From Clostridium_AD sp050717535 (lineage in GTDB: Bacteria; Bacillota; Clostridia; Clostridiales; Clostridiaceae), in contig NZ_JBOITM010000073.1 of NCBI RefSeq assembly GCF_050717535.1, positions 1 to 64,000 of the forward strand: DNA of 64,000 bases, in the 5' to 3' direction. Within the stretch, counting starts at the first letter, position 1; every line of letters begins with the position of its first letter. Positions 36,446 to 46,428 of the stretch are shown piece by piece. A program made the translations under genes and the position numbers. Below the pieces are notes generated by a model, which searched no databases, was not told the DNA's origin, and saw nothing but the letters and a program-made list of their open reading frames with translations.

Positions 36446-36662
36446 CTACTTTCCATACATATTGTTATAATAATTTTGATATTCCCCAGTTGTAATATTA
36501 TTCATCCACTGTTTGTTTTCCAAATTCCATGGTAAGACCTGCTTCAAAAAAATCGTTCTTATTGTAGTTCTCCACAAAATAACCTCTACGATCACCAAAA
36601 ACCTCAGGCTCAATTATGTATATGCCATATATCTTAGTTTCTAAAAATTTAAACTCCCCCAT
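36446..36662 (-). pseudogene. Deletion scar joining the start of rfbC to the end of rfbB
   Basis: An ATG at 36662 with GGAGGAG before it opens a frame whose first 47 residues (YIIEPEVFGDRRGYFVENYN, FFEAGLTMEF) match the N-terminus of RfbC at 61842. At TGGAATTTG the sequence switches to the last 30 codons of rfbB (WNLENKQWMNNIT then GEYQNYYNNMYGK, stop at 36446), in another frame, so translation ends after 54 residues. The intact genes carry TGGAATTTG-like sequence at both break points, consistent with deletion by short homology. About 140 rfbC codons and some 320 rfbB codons are missing. Confidence 0.88.
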
Positions 36663-36802
36663 AAGCTCCTCCGTATATTGTTAAGTTTTAACATATTTAT
36701 AATTTCATGTATATATTATATTCGAGGAGGCTTCAAGGTATAACATACAACAACAAACAAATTATATCTTCTCTGCTACATGATAAAACACTACCGAATT
36801 CC

Positions 36803-36844
36803 AAAGAAGATCTAGAAGCTTATACAAGCTTCTAAATCTTCTTT
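36803..36844 (-). terminator. Terminator at the end of cluster 2
   Basis: AAAGAAGAT and TAGAAGCTT (36803-36821) pair with AAGCTTCTA and AATCTTCTTT (36826-36844) around a 4-nt loop, with one C bulged. This long hairpin lies 12 nt past the stop of the UDP-sugar dehydratase gene and probably closes the cluster 2 transcript. Confidence 0.75.
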
Positions 36845-36856
36845 ACTAACTAATGA

Positions 36857-38728
36857 TTACTCCGCTACAGTACTAACTGCGCTTTCAGCAAGTGTTCTAT
36901 TATAAGTCGGAACTACTTCTCCAATTTTTTCAATTACCCCTTCAACATCATCCCTATCAATAAGTACCTTAAGTTCTTTCATTCTCGCCTTCATGACCTC
37001 TAAATCAGTAAATGTAGGTCTTCCCACAAAAATCTTCTCATGTTTAGTATTGGTAAGTCCTTCTTCGCTCATCATAAGTTCTTCATACAATTTTTCTCCT
37101 GGTCTAAGCCCTGTAATTTCAATCTTTATATCCTTATTAGGCTCAAACCCTGAAAGTTTTATTAAATCCCATGCCAAATCATAAATCTTAACCGGGCTTC
37201 CCATATCCAGCACGAATATTTCTCCACCCTTAGCATATGCGCCAGATTGAAGCACTAATTGTGTTGCCTCTGGTATGGTCATGAAAAATCTAGTTATATA
37301 TTTGTTTGTAAGTGTAACTGGACCACCATGAGCTATTTGGTTTTTAAATAGTGGTATAACTGACCCATTGCTTCCTAACACATTACCAAATCTCACTGCT
37401 ACAAAATGTGTTTCACTTATCTTGTCCATAGATTGTATAATCATTTCACACATTCTCTTAGTAGCACCCATTACACTGGTTGGATTTACCGCTTTATCCG
37501 TAGATATCATAACAAATCTTTCCACCTTGTACTTATGAGCACATTCTGCCATATTAAAGGTTCCAAACACATTGTTTTTTATTGCTTCCATAGGGCTCAC
37601 TTCCATGAGTGGAACATGTTTATGTGCTGCTGCATGGAAAACTACATTTGGTGAATACTCTTTAAATACACTCTCTAAACGTTTAACATCTCTAACAGAA
37701 CCTATAAGCACTTTTAAATCTAATTTTGGATATTTATATTGAAGTTCCATTTGAAGATCATAAGCATTATTTTCATATATATCAAAAATAACTAATTGTT
37801 TAGGTTCAAATTTTATAATTTGGCGACAGAGTTCTGATCCAATAGATCCTCCGCCCCCAGTTACTAATATTGTTTTATCATGAATATAACTGGCAATGCC
37901 CTTCATATCTAGTTGCACTGCTTTACGTCCAAGTAAATCTTCAATATCTACTTTCCTAATTTGACTTAAGGAAACTTTCCCGTTTATTATTTCATACATT
38001 CCAGGAATAATTTCTATTTTACAATTTGTTTTTTTACATATTTCTATAATTTGCTTTTTATCTTCATCTTCAATGGTTGGAATAGCAATAAGTATAGTCT
38101 CTATGGCTTGCTGCACTGCTATAGTAGGTATGTCCTTCCTATTACCAAGAACCTTTACCCCCATAATATTTTTTCCTTTTTTATAATCTTCATCATCAAT
38201 TACAGCTACAGGTTTATATGTACTCATGCTACTACTTTTCATCTCTTTAATAACCATAGCTGCAGCTGCACCAGCTCCAATTATCATTACTCTTTTTCGT
38301 TCATTTTTGCCAGCTTTACAATTTACAATACTCTCAAATCTATCATAAACCCTAAAGGACATTCGTAGCCCCAATATAAATATAATTGAAAAAGCACAAG
38401 CTATTATGCTTACTCCATAAGCAAAGCCATGGCCAGTAATTCTAATAAAAGCTATAGTAGCTAAATTACCAGTAAGACACGCTCCAATAGCCAGCATAAA
38501 TTCATCTATACTAGCATAACTCCAAAGGCTTTCATAAAGCTTAAAGAGATAAAAACAAGCTATGTAGATAACTGTTACAATCAAGGCTATCTCCTTGAAA
38601 TCCCTTGAATAAAACCTGAAATCTCTATAATTATATCTAAAAAAGAAAGCTAATATATATGCTAAGTTTATTAAAACTGCATCACTTAGCATTAATATTG
38701 GTTTTTTCCATTTTCCTAATGTCTTCAT
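36857..38728 (-). CDS. CapD/PglF-type nucleoside-diphosphate-sugar 4,6-dehydratase
   Basis: 623 residues. Four N-terminal membrane segments (within 1-125), a Rossmann CoA-binding-like domain with MIIGAGAAAAMV (148-159), then a large SDR domain with VTGGGGSIGSELC (289-301), STDKAVNPTSVM (409-420) and M420-x3-K424; the methionine in place of tyrosine is normal for membrane-bound UDP-GlcNAc 4,6-dehydratases. It probably feeds bacillosamine-, QuiNAc- or FucNAc-type sugars. AAGGGGAA precedes the ATG. It is the last gene of cluster 2 before the terminator. Confidence 0.9.
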   Translation of the reverse strand: MKTLGKWKKPILMLSDAVLINLAYILAFFFRYNYRDFRFYSRDFKEIALIVTVIYIACFYLFKLYESLWSYASIDEFMLAIGACLTGNLATIAFIRITGHGFAYGVSIIACAFSIIFILGLRMSFRVYDRFESIVNCKAGKNERKRVMIIGAGAAAAMVIKEMKSSSMSTYKPVAVIDDEDYKKGKNIMGVKVLGNRKDIPTIAVQQAIETILIAIPTIEDEDKKQIIEICKKTNCKIEIIPGMYEIINGKVSLSQIRKVDIEDLLGRKAVQLDMKGIASYIHDKTILVTGGGGSIGSELCRQIIKFEPKQLVIFDIYENNAYDLQMELQYKYPKLDLKVLIGSVRDVKRLESVFKEYSPNVVFHAAAHKHVPLMEVSPMEAIKNNVFGTFNMAECAHKYKVERFVMISTDKAVNPTSVMGATKRMCEMIIQSMDKISETHFVAVRFGNVLGSNGSVIPLFKNQIAHGGPVTLTNKYITRFFMTIPEATQLVLQSGAYAKGGEIFVLDMGSPVKIYDLAWDLIKLSGFEPNKDIKIEITGLRPGEKLYEELMMSEEGLTNTKHEKIFVGRPTFTDLEVMKARMKELKVLIDRDDVEGVIEKIGEVVPTYNRTLAESAVSTVAE

Positions 38729-38768
38729 ACTATTCCCCTTTTTTATACATTTAAGTTTATTTTGTTAT

Positions 38769-39440
38769 TTAGTTCAGTATATCACTAAATTTATATTTTT
38801 CACAATACCATATTACAAAACTACAGTTATTTATGACAACCTCCTTAGCTCTTACCGCAACTCCAATGCCAAATCCAGCCCATTGTCCCCTGCATTTATT
38901 ACCTTTGAAACTACAATTCTCTATTTTTATTCCAACGCAAGGGGCATTTATTTCTATAAAATCACTTTCTGTACCATCAAATACACAATCTTTAATCAAA
39001 CAATTATAAGAAGTATTTTTATTAAACAGAATAGAATATCCGGAATTATCCTGGAACTGGCATCGGCGAACTCTTAGGTTATTAACTGTATCAGCTACTT
39101 GAATTGATTGAGTACCGTTAATAAATTTACATTTATATATGTCTATATTATCTCCACTTGGTTTTATCCCCAGCTTAGAATCTATAGTTATATCTCGAAA
39201 ACTTTGGTCTCCCATGGGATTAAATATTTTATTTGAGGGATAACCATCAATTTGTTTTATTCTAGTTTTATTAAAATCCTCACCTGTAATATTTATACCC
39301 TTACGAACAGTAATAGTTACACCATCTGGAATCAGTAGTGTGCCCTTTGGAATATAAACTGTTCCTTCTTCTATTGAGTTAATTGCATTAATTAGTGCTT
39401 TATCGTCAAAGTGTTTACCATCAAGTAATCTTTCTACCCA
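38769..39440 (-). pseudogene. Broken right-handed beta-helix gene
   Basis: A frame is open on the minus strand from the TAA at 39441-39443 down to 38769, giving about 224 residues without an in-frame ATG at the front: LLDGKHFDDKALINAINSIE, EGTVYIPKGTLLIPDGVTIT, later MGDQSFRDITID and rungs such as VGIKIENCSFKGNKCRGQWA. This is the pectate-lyase-like entry (DDKALINAI then EGTVYIPKGTYLI) of tailspike and epimerase-like proteins, lacking its N-terminal start and ending sooner than usual. An out-of-frame ATG sits at about 39444, so a frameshift near the start is likely. An internal ATG at 39215 gives only 148 residues. Confidence 0.65.
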
Positions 39441-39463
39441 TTACTGTTCCTTTATGTTAAGAG

Positions 39464-40345
39464 CTATTTTATATTAAAGGCAATTTTATAACTAGCTATA
39501 TCAATATTCTCACTAAACTTTCTAGCAAAAATACAATCACTATTTTCATTATCACTAATGTTTACAAAATCCTGCTCTGTTAACATTTTAGGATATTCAG
39601 GACCACTATTCCAGTCAATATACCGAAGTGCCATATGATTATCATCATAATCAGTATCCAGGTTATATATTTTATTTCTATATATAGAGTTCATTATTAT
39701 AGTTTGGAAAAACACCTCATCGGCGCAAAAGGAGTGTTCAAAAGCTTTTTTATACCAAGCATTATCTTGTAAATACTGAAGTATATAATTACATAAGTCT
39801 CCGCTTATACAAAACCAATTGGTGCCTTTATATAACTCAGGCAATAAATCATAACCTTTGTTTCTTCTAAATGTTGTTGTATTGTTTTGTATTTTAAACA
39901 TTATGGACTGAAGAATATTCTTCTTTCTCACAAATGACAGTTTACTGTGTTCATATTTAATATTATTTTCCAATTCATTCAAATCAGGTGTTTTTTGTAT
40001 TCCTACAAATTCATTTCCTGTATTTTTTATGAAGAAGTCTTTAATCTCCTCTGAATTTTTTAGCGGTAAACAATCCCCAGACAATAAACATATATAATCA
40101 TTTTTCATTCTGGATGCTCGCTCTAGTAATTTAATCATACATTCTATTTGAGAGAAACTAGCCCAAGTAACATCTATTCTATCTTCAATAAAAATAACTC
40201 TATTTTTATACTCATTAAAATCTTCAATATTTGCTTTTTTATCTACATGTAAATATATATTGTTATTACCCTGGTTTAAGATTTCAATAGTAGTTCTCAA
40301 AATGTTTGTGTTTCTATGACAAATTATACAATAACCTATTTGCAT
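39464..40345 (-). CDS. Core-2/I-branching-type glycosyltransferase (GT14-like)
   Basis: 293 residues. IGYCIICHRNTNIL start, VDKKANIEDF, IDVTWASFSQIECMIKLLE (about 78-96) and YICLLSGDCLPLKN (about 104-117) match the GT14/Branch family, whose bacterial members add xylose or N-acetylhexosamine to surface glycans. It is soluble or peripheral, with no signal peptide. GAGAGGTG precedes the ATG. It is next to the membrane acyltransferase in cluster 2. Donor unknown. Confidence 0.85.
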   Translation of the reverse strand: MQIGYCIICHRNTNILRTTIEILNQGNNNIYLHVDKKANIEDFNEYKNRVIFIEDRIDVTWASFSQIECMIKLLERASRMKNDYICLLSGDCLPLKNSEEIKDFFIKNTGNEFVGIQKTPDLNELENNIKYEHSKLSFVRKKNILQSIMFKIQNNTTTFRRNKGYDLLPELYKGTNWFCISGDLCNYILQYLQDNAWYKKAFEHSFCADEVFFQTIIMNSIYRNKIYNLDTDYDDNHMALRYIDWNSGPEYPKMLTEQDFVNISDNENSDCIFARKFSENIDIASYKIAFNIK

Positions 40346-40374
40346 TTTAACTTAACACCTCTCTTTCCACTATT

Positions 40375-41478
40375 TTAACAAGCTCTCTTTCGCATAAGCT
40401 GCGTCCCTACACTAATCACAAAATTAATAAGTATAGAAGCCATAATACTTAATAGTGCTAGCCACATTACAATTAAAATAGATACCTTTGGCAAAAATAC
40501 TAGGTCTTGAAAGTAGTAATAGCAGAAAAAAGTATGAGTCAACCACATATTTGTGGAATGCTTCCCTAGTATAGAAAATATACTTTTACTCTTACTATTA
40601 ATAATAAAGTTTGTACAAATCAAGAGAAAGGGCGGAGCTAATATAAAATCCACATAGGTGGCATTTCCCTTTCCAATAAATTCAAACAAATATGTGGATC
40701 CAATTCTAACCCCTATAATAGTCAGTATTGCGATAATAGAGTATGACTTCGTGTCCAGTTTCCTACTTGATATTTTCTTATTTATACGTGAAAACAAATT
40801 CAGCTTTGCGATTATAAATCCACTACAAAAACTCATTTGCCAAAATAATATATTTCTTATATCCAAATATAATAAATTCACTTTAAGCATGGATAATCCA
40901 GGTATGATCACAGGTATTACTTCCATAATAATAGCTATAATATAACAACTTAAAATTATGGCTAGGGAAGCTTTAATATCTCTTTTTAATATTCTTTTTA
41001 TTATTGGAAAGAGTAGTAATAATTCTATGTACAAGCGAACGAACCACCATTCACTATTGTAAGAAGAACTCAGTGTAAAAAAATTGGCCATAAATCCTGC
41101 TATGTTAAAGTGATATCTTGTACTATCACCAAACCATATTAGGCCTATAGGTACAAATATTATAAAAACCACCCAATAGTTTATCAAAAATTTCATGGCT
41201 TTTTTAGCTGAATCCTTCAATGTGAAATTCTCTTTTTTCTGGGTGGACATATATAACCCATACCCACTTAAAAATAGATACATGGCTATGCATATGTTTC
41301 CAAAGTCCCCTAATAAGTATTCAAAACTGGTGTTTCCAAATGATAGTATAGAAATATAGGAAACATCTTGTATTCTATCTGGAAAACGAAATAAGTGATG
41401 AAACATCATTAGGGTTATTGCAACACCTTTAGCTATTTGAGTATGGGCTTTAGTAAATTCATAGTCCTTATTTTGCAT
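40375..41478 (-). CDS. Membrane acyltransferase (Acyl_transf_3/OatA-like)
   Basis: 367 residues with about ten membrane segments. TLMMFHHLFRFPDR (about 17-30) holds the conserved histidine motif of family 3 acyltransferases, and SEWWFVRLYIELLLLFPI (about 141-158) a second family hallmark. These proteins acetylate or succinylate extracellular polysaccharides from the membrane. It has no C-terminal SGNH domain. Its start overlaps the end of galU by 11 nt, implying coupling. Probably decorates the cluster 2 polymer. Confidence 0.85.
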   Translation of the reverse strand: MQNKDYEFTKAHTQIAKGVAITLMMFHHLFRFPDRIQDVSYISILSFGNTSFEYLLGDFGNICIAMYLFLSGYGLYMSTQKKENFTLKDSAKKAMKFLINYWVVFIIFVPIGLIWFGDSTRYHFNIAGFMANFFTLSSSYNSEWWFVRLYIELLLLFPIIKRILKRDIKASLAIILSCYIIAIIMEVIPVIIPGLSMLKVNLLYLDIRNILFWQMSFCSGFIIAKLNLFSRINKKISSRKLDTKSYSIIAILTIIGVRIGSTYLFEFIGKGNATYVDFILAPPFLLICTNFIINSKSKSIFSILGKHSTNMWLTHTFFCYYYFQDLVFLPKVSILIVMWLALLSIMASILINFVISVGTQLMRKRAC

Positions 41479-42382
41479 TACTGATAGCTACTTCTTTATA
41501 CAAGTCACTAAAGTTACTGTTGTTTTTTATAGTCTGAAGATATTCCATAAAAGGAACTTTTAACTCTTCTCTTTTTAAGGCAAATTCAACTGTAGCTTCA
41601 AGAAATCCTTGTTTATCTCCTACGTCATATCTTCTTCCTTCGAATACATAAGCATACATTTCTTGCTGTGAAATTAGTGTCTTTAGCGCATCCGTTAACT
41701 GAATTTCTCCACCTTTTCCAGGCTGCGTATTATCTAAAATATCAAATATCTCTGGTGTTATTATGTACCTACCAAGTATAGCTATATTTGATGGTGCCAC
41801 ATCTGCTTGTGGTTTCTCCACTAGATCATTTACAGTGTATACTCTATCTGCAATTTGAACTCCATCCACTATGCCATATTTATCTACATTTTCTTTAGTT
41901 ACTTCTTGAACTCCTAAGATTGTTTTTCCCTTTTCTTCAAAACAGTCCATAAGTTGTTTTAAGCAAGGCACCTGCGCATCTACTATATCATCACCTAGCA
42001 TAACAGCAAAAGGCTCATTGCCTACAAAAGCTCTTGCACAATTTATAGCATGTCCAAGTCCTTTAGGCTCCTTTTGTCTTATAAAATGTATATTTACCAT
42101 ATTAGATATGTCTCTAACTTGTTCAAGTAGACCATCCTTATGTTTGTTTTCAAGTTCTAGTTCTAATTCTACTGATTTATCAAAATGATCTTCAATAGAT
42201 TTTTTATTTCTTCCTGTGATGATCAATATTTCTTCTATGCCTGAAGCCACAGCTTCCTCTATAATATATTGCATAGTTGGTTTATCAACTATAGGTAACA
42301 TTTCCTTAGGTAATGCCTTTGTAGCAGGTAAAAACCTGGTTCCTAGTCCTGCTGCTGGTATAATAGCTTTTTTAACTTTCAT
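41468..42382 (-). CDS. galU: UTP-glucose-1-phosphate uridylyltransferase
   Basis: 304 residues. Makes UDP-glucose. AAGLGTRFLPATKALPKEML (10-29) is the nucleotidyl-transfer signature, EEILIITGRNKKSIEDHFD, GLGHAINCA, VMLGDDIV and VEKP follow in order. CGGGAGATG precedes the ATG. It is intact and of normal length, so it may serve general metabolism as well as cluster 2. Confidence 0.95.
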   Translation of the reverse strand: MKVKKAIIPAAGLGTRFLPATKALPKEMLPIVDKPTMQYIIEEAVASGIEEILIITGRNKKSIEDHFDKSVELELELENKHKDGLLEQVRDISNMVNIHFIRQKEPKGLGHAINCARAFVGNEPFAVMLGDDIVDAQVPCLKQLMDCFEEKGKTILGVQEVTKENVDKYGIVDGVQIADRVYTVNDLVEKPQADVAPSNIAILGRYIITPEIFDILDNTQPGKGGEIQLTDALKTLISQQEMYAYVFEGRRYDVGDKQGFLEATVEFALKREELKVPFMEYLQTIKNNSNFSDLYKEVAISNAK

Positions 42383-42402
42383 TTAAAACATCTCCCGTTT
42401 TC

Positions 42403-43584
42403 TTATAGTTTAAATTTACCCCATTTTCTTTTAATAAATCCCAGCACCCTTTTGCTAAACATAATTTTTCTTTGAGTCCAATTTAGTGGGCTCATATATT
42501 TTTTAATAACAAATTCGAAATCATTACTATTTAAGTCTTTAAAAAACTTTTCTCTTCCCTTAGGCACTTTTACAGAACTTATAATAGAAGGATTTCCTTT
42601 TATAGCATGATCCAAGTCACATTCTTTAAAGACAATCTTGTCTTTGCAAGCATCTAACATAGTTTTTCCTTTATCACTATTGATTAATAAAAGTGAAGTT
42701 CCTTTATCATCATCAAGTTCTGGATATTTACTGGCTATGCCCCAAAAATCTCCTAGAGTTATATCGCTTGACCGATTAATCTTAGCATAAGAGCAACTAT
42801 AGCAAGAGGGTCTTAAATAATAATTTCTTAGAAATCCCTTCATATATGCATCGTTTACAAAGGTGTTACTATACTTCCTATGATTTTGAAATTCTATGGC
42901 CACACAGTAGCTTTTCCAGCCTTGTTTTTTATTTCTAAAATTTATGGACTTGATTTTTGAATCATGTAATTTTTCCATATTCTTTTTATATTTTTCAAAT
43001 ACTAGGGGCGATGGTACTCCATGGCAAACTATATCACAAGTATACAAATTTGCATAATCTTTACTTATAAAGCTATATAATCCTGCTATTTGACAAGGTG
43101 TTCCTGTAAACAACACTTTTCTCCCAGCATCCAGGTATTTTTTTGCGCTGTTATAGGTATCGTCGATGTCACTTTGAACATATTTCGAGCCTCTTAAAGC
43201 TGCTAGCTCTTCATCTGTATGAACCTCACTATGTTTTACCTCTAGCTTTTCATTGTATCCTGCGCCAAATACTACTCCACCCTTTGATATTATCCACTGA
43301 GCTATACTTGTAAATACTCCCCCTGAGGAGCTATTTTCGCGGCTACTTTCATCCTTGTTCCAGGCTGCATAGCAAGTAGGAATTTCATAGGCACTTTTCT
43401 TCGAATAGATATTTATTTCAGGACAAACCGTTTCACATAATCCACAGTCTACGCAGCTTGATTCATTAACTTTAGGATACCAAAACCCCTCACTATCCAC
43501 TACCATTTCAATACAGCTTCTGGGGCATATATTATAACAGGCCTTGCAGCCAGAGCAATTTTTTTTATCAATTATATTAATCAT
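42403..43584 (-). CDS. F420H2-dehydrogenase beta-like Fe-S protein of polysaccharide clusters
   Basis: 393 residues. Two 4Fe-4S ferredoxin motifs: C10, C13, C16, C20 and C44, C47, C50, C54. The rest is the FrhB_FdhB domain with SSGGVFTSIAQWI, GTPCQIAGLYSFI and CDIVCHGVPSP and further cysteines (YLRPSCYSCSYAKINR). Such proteins often lie next to polysaccharide pyruvyl transferases and flippases in Firmicute and Bacteroidetes glycan clusters; their reaction is not established. Its ATG overlaps the flippase stop by 4 nt. A redox step on a sugar or its acceptor is plausible (inference). Confidence 0.85.
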   Translation of the reverse strand: MINIIDKKNCSGCKACYNICPRSCIEMVVDSEGFWYPKVNESSCVDCGLCETVCPEINIYSKKSAYEIPTCYAAWNKDESSRENSSSGGVFTSIAQWIISKGGVVFGAGYNEKLEVKHSEVHTDEELAALRGSKYVQSDIDDTYNSAKKYLDAGRKVLFTGTPCQIAGLYSFISKDYANLYTCDIVCHGVPSPLVFEKYKKNMEKLHDSKIKSINFRNKKQGWKSYCVAIEFQNHRKYSNTFVNDAYMKGFLRNYYLRPSCYSCSYAKINRSSDITLGDFWGIASKYPELDDDKGTSLLLINSDKGKTMLDACKDKIVFKECDLDHAIKGNPSIISSVKVPKGREKFFKDLNSNDFEFVIKKYMSPLNWTQRKIMFSKRVLGFIKRKWGKFKL

Positions 43585-45107
43585 ATACGTTTCCTTCTCT
43601 TGTTAATTTTATTAAATATACCCGCAAATATATTTTTCTCGTAAGCATTAAGACCCATAAACCACATTAGTGTGGAATAAGCACCTACATAAACAATTAT
43701 TTTTATAGCCAGTATTATTAGGTTTGATGTGGGTATAAAATAATTTGTAATTATTGAGAGGCCCATAACTATTATTACTGGAGGTGTCATTGATAAAATT
43801 TCCTTTCCAAAATCTATGATATCAATTCCTATCACCTTATGATAATAAATATTTATCACAAACCAATTACCAATAATAAGGCCTATGGCTGTACCAATAG
43901 CACATCCAATTCCTCCATACCGTTTTGCTAGTGGTATTGATAGCACTATATTTAGCAGTGCAATAACAAAATACATCTTGGAGCGAAAAGCATGCTTGTT
44001 TTTCGCTTGTATAATTACAATTCCCATACTTTGAATTAATGGTACTAACAGCGGAACCATAACTATTAAGGACATATAATATGCATTACTAAAGCTCGGA
44101 CCTGCCCAAAACACTATAAAACTCTTACCATACATTATAAACCCTGAAAGCAGCATAGCCATAATGGCATATTGTATACGACCCACTTTATTGAACATGC
44201 CATTTATCTCAGTCATATCCTCTGTTTTAGCCGATATGGCCGCTATTCTTGGCAAAAATACACTATTGACAGAAGATGAAAAGTTTATGTAGTACTGATC
44301 CAATTGAGATGCTATAGAATATACCGCTACAACTGAGGTTCCAGCGACGATCCCTAGAATTATCTGATCTGTTTTGAAATAAATTTGATCTATAACCATA
44401 TTCAAGAAAATAAAGAATGAAAATACAGTCATTTCTTTTACAAGAATTTTATTCCAGCAATATAATTTTATTTTCGCCCTTATCTTGAACATTGCATAGT
44501 AAATCTTAATAAGGATTGTCCCAATATTAAAAACTGATATTACTATGACAAGACCAATTACATCTGCTTTGTAATACATAACAGCAATTACTACAAAAGG
44601 TTGAAGCACGGTTTGAAGAATTGAAAGACCCCTAATAAATATAAATCTTTCATGTGAATTTATAATCGCGGTAAATATATTTGATGGAATTGTTATAACT
44701 ATATTCACCATTTGTATAATATATATTTGTTTTGCTTTTGCAAGCTCCTCTACGGTTAAGGAATTTTTAAATATATCCCCTAACTTAAAATATATAACAA
44801 CACCTGCAATTAATACAACCACTGTTATAGCGCCATAAATAATAGACGATATAGCTAAAACATTTGATTGATTCTCTTCGTCTTTAAGAGCCAGATACCT
44901 TGAATAATATCTTGTTATAGTATTAGCTAGCCCAAAATCCATAACTGCCATATAAGCAATGAGGGATCCCATTAACTGGTATAGACCATACTGCTCTTTA
45001 CCTAAAAAGTGTAATAGCATTGGTACATAAATAAGTCCAATTGCTATACTAAAAAACATTGATATATAGGATAAAACTATTCCTGCTCTTCTTTGATTAT
45101 TTTCCAA
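43581..45107 (-). CDS. Wzx-type flippase, cluster 2
   Basis: 508 residues, about 14 membrane segments, polysaccharide biosynthesis/MATE-like family. GIVLSYISMFFSIAIGLIYVPMLLHFLG at the N-terminus and SNVLAISSIIYGAI are typical (quoted region begins near residue 8). It should export lipid-linked repeat units of cluster 2. The start is TTG, preceded by GAGGTAG. Overlaps the Fe-S gene by 4 nt. Only weakly similar to the cluster 1 flippase, implying different substrates. Confidence 0.87.
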   Translation of the reverse strand: MENNQRRAGIVLSYISMFFSIAIGLIYVPMLLHFLGKEQYGLYQLMGSLIAYMAVMDFGLANTITRYYSRYLALKDEENQSNVLAISSIIYGAITVVVLIAGVVIYFKLGDIFKNSLTVEELAKAKQIYIIQMVNIVITIPSNIFTAIINSHERFIFIRGLSILQTVLQPFVVIAVMYYKADVIGLVIVISVFNIGTILIKIYYAMFKIRAKIKLYCWNKILVKEMTVFSFFIFLNMVIDQIYFKTDQIILGIVAGTSVVAVYSIASQLDQYYINFSSSVNSVFLPRIAAISAKTEDMTEINGMFNKVGRIQYAIMAMLLSGFIMYGKSFIVFWAGPSFSNAYYMSLIVMVPLLVPLIQSMGIVIIQAKNKHAFRSKMYFVIALLNIVLSIPLAKRYGGIGCAIGTAIGLIIGNWFVINIYYHKVIGIDIIDFGKEILSMTPPVIIVMGLSIITNYFIPTSNLIILAIKIIVYVGAYSTLMWFMGLNAYEKNIFAGIFNKINKRRKRI

Positions 45108-45237
45108 ATCTATCTACCTCAATTTTTCTAATAAGTTTTAATATTTCTATTTTTATTAAAAAATAACTTTCTATTTATTTATTATCAACCACCAATTACC
45201 AACTATCCACTGCTCATACCAACCACCATTTACTATT

Positions 45238-46425
45238 CTAAAAACTAGCCCTTGCTATCTCTAGCAACGTCTTCCTAATAGTTTCATTTGCCAATATATT
45301 TTTATGGTGCATTTTTTCCTGTATTACCTCATATTCTAAATCAATATTGGAAAGTAGCTGTGTGAATTTTGTTCTCATTTCATCATAAGTTAAATCTCTA
45401 ACATCTATTATATAGTCCCCTAGACCATATCTTTCTCCAATAATACCCCAATACTTAGAACTATAAGATAGTGCTATAGCTGGTATTTCACATTGTATAG
45501 AAGAAACCACGGGATGCATTCTACTGGAAATAGTAAATAGCGATTGTTGTATATAATTTCTTACCTCATATGGATACATCTCGTTTTTTTCTACAATAAT
45601 TCTGTCTCCATATTTATCTTTAACTAGTGCATAAAGCTCATTTGCAATAATACTATCGTCTACAGCTTTTGGCCTAGTAACATGTGGAAGTAACACTACT
45701 TGTTTTGTGGGATAATTCACCATAAGCTTATCTATCATAAACAAATTGAAATCTATCCAATCTTGCCTATTGCCTTCCTTTGAAAATCTATATATTAGTT
45801 CGCTAGGACAATAAGTTATGTACTGCTTAGTTCTTTCCTTTTTTTCTTGCTTTGTAAGGGTGAGTAGTGCTAAATCATCTGTGATAGCTATGTTTGATAG
45901 TCCCATTTTGTCTAAATAATTATATGTAATTGGATCTCTTGGATATATTTTATCTATTTTACTAAGAAGAAATTTCATTACTGGCTTTCTAAAAGACTTA
46001 TAAGGCCCCATAGTTTGACCAAGCATTACAACTTTAAGGCCTTCTCTTTTTAACATATTAAATTTTATTCCATTAACTATAGGTCTTTTCCATCCGTAGT
46101 CTTCAGTAAAATCGTCTCCACCTAAAATAACTACTAGGTCTATAGTCTTAATAAACTCTGAAATTATCTTTTTTAACCTTACATAACCAAGAATATAATC
46201 TTTTTTTGTGGTTTCAGGTTTGAAAAGGCAGTTCTGCTCTACCGCATATATTTCATTAATTCCTGTAGCCGCTTTTAATCTTTCTATATTTATAGAATCA
46301 TCAGTTTCTACATAATATTTATTTTTTTCACCTGTTATATTATTAAAGGAACTTATAAAATTTTCTCCCATCATCATAGAACCATAATTAAACGTATTAG
46401 GACAATTGTACACATATATATTCAT
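45238..46425 (-). CDS. Polysaccharide pyruvyl transferase family protein
   Basis: 395 residues. YNCPNTFNYGSMMMGENFI at the N-terminus, VVILGGDDFTEDYG (about 104-117), YPRDPITYNYLDKMG and SRMHPVVSSIQCEIPAIAL (about 300-318) match PF04230 (CsaB/WcaK type). These enzymes ketalise sugars with pyruvate from phosphoenolpyruvate; some members do other things. AGAGGTAAT precedes the ATG. Adjacent GT2 genes are 3-4 nt away, so it is co-transcribed. Likely gives the cluster 2 polymer a negative charge. Confidence 0.85.
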   Translation of the reverse strand: MNIYVYNCPNTFNYGSMMMGENFISSFNNITGEKNKYYVETDDSINIERLKAATGINEIYAVEQNCLFKPETTKKDYILGYVRLKKIISEFIKTIDLVVILGGDDFTEDYGWKRPIVNGIKFNMLKREGLKVVMLGQTMGPYKSFRKPVMKFLLSKIDKIYPRDPITYNYLDKMGLSNIAITDDLALLTLTKQEKKERTKQYITYCPSELIYRFSKEGNRQDWIDFNLFMIDKLMVNYPTKQVVLLPHVTRPKAVDDSIIANELYALVKDKYGDRIIVEKNEMYPYEVRNYIQQSLFTISSRMHPVVSSIQCEIPAIALSYSSKYWGIIGERYGLGDYIIDVRDLTYDEMRTKFTQLLSNIDLEYEVIQEKMHHKNILANETIRKTLLEIARASF

Positions 46426-46428
46426 ATA

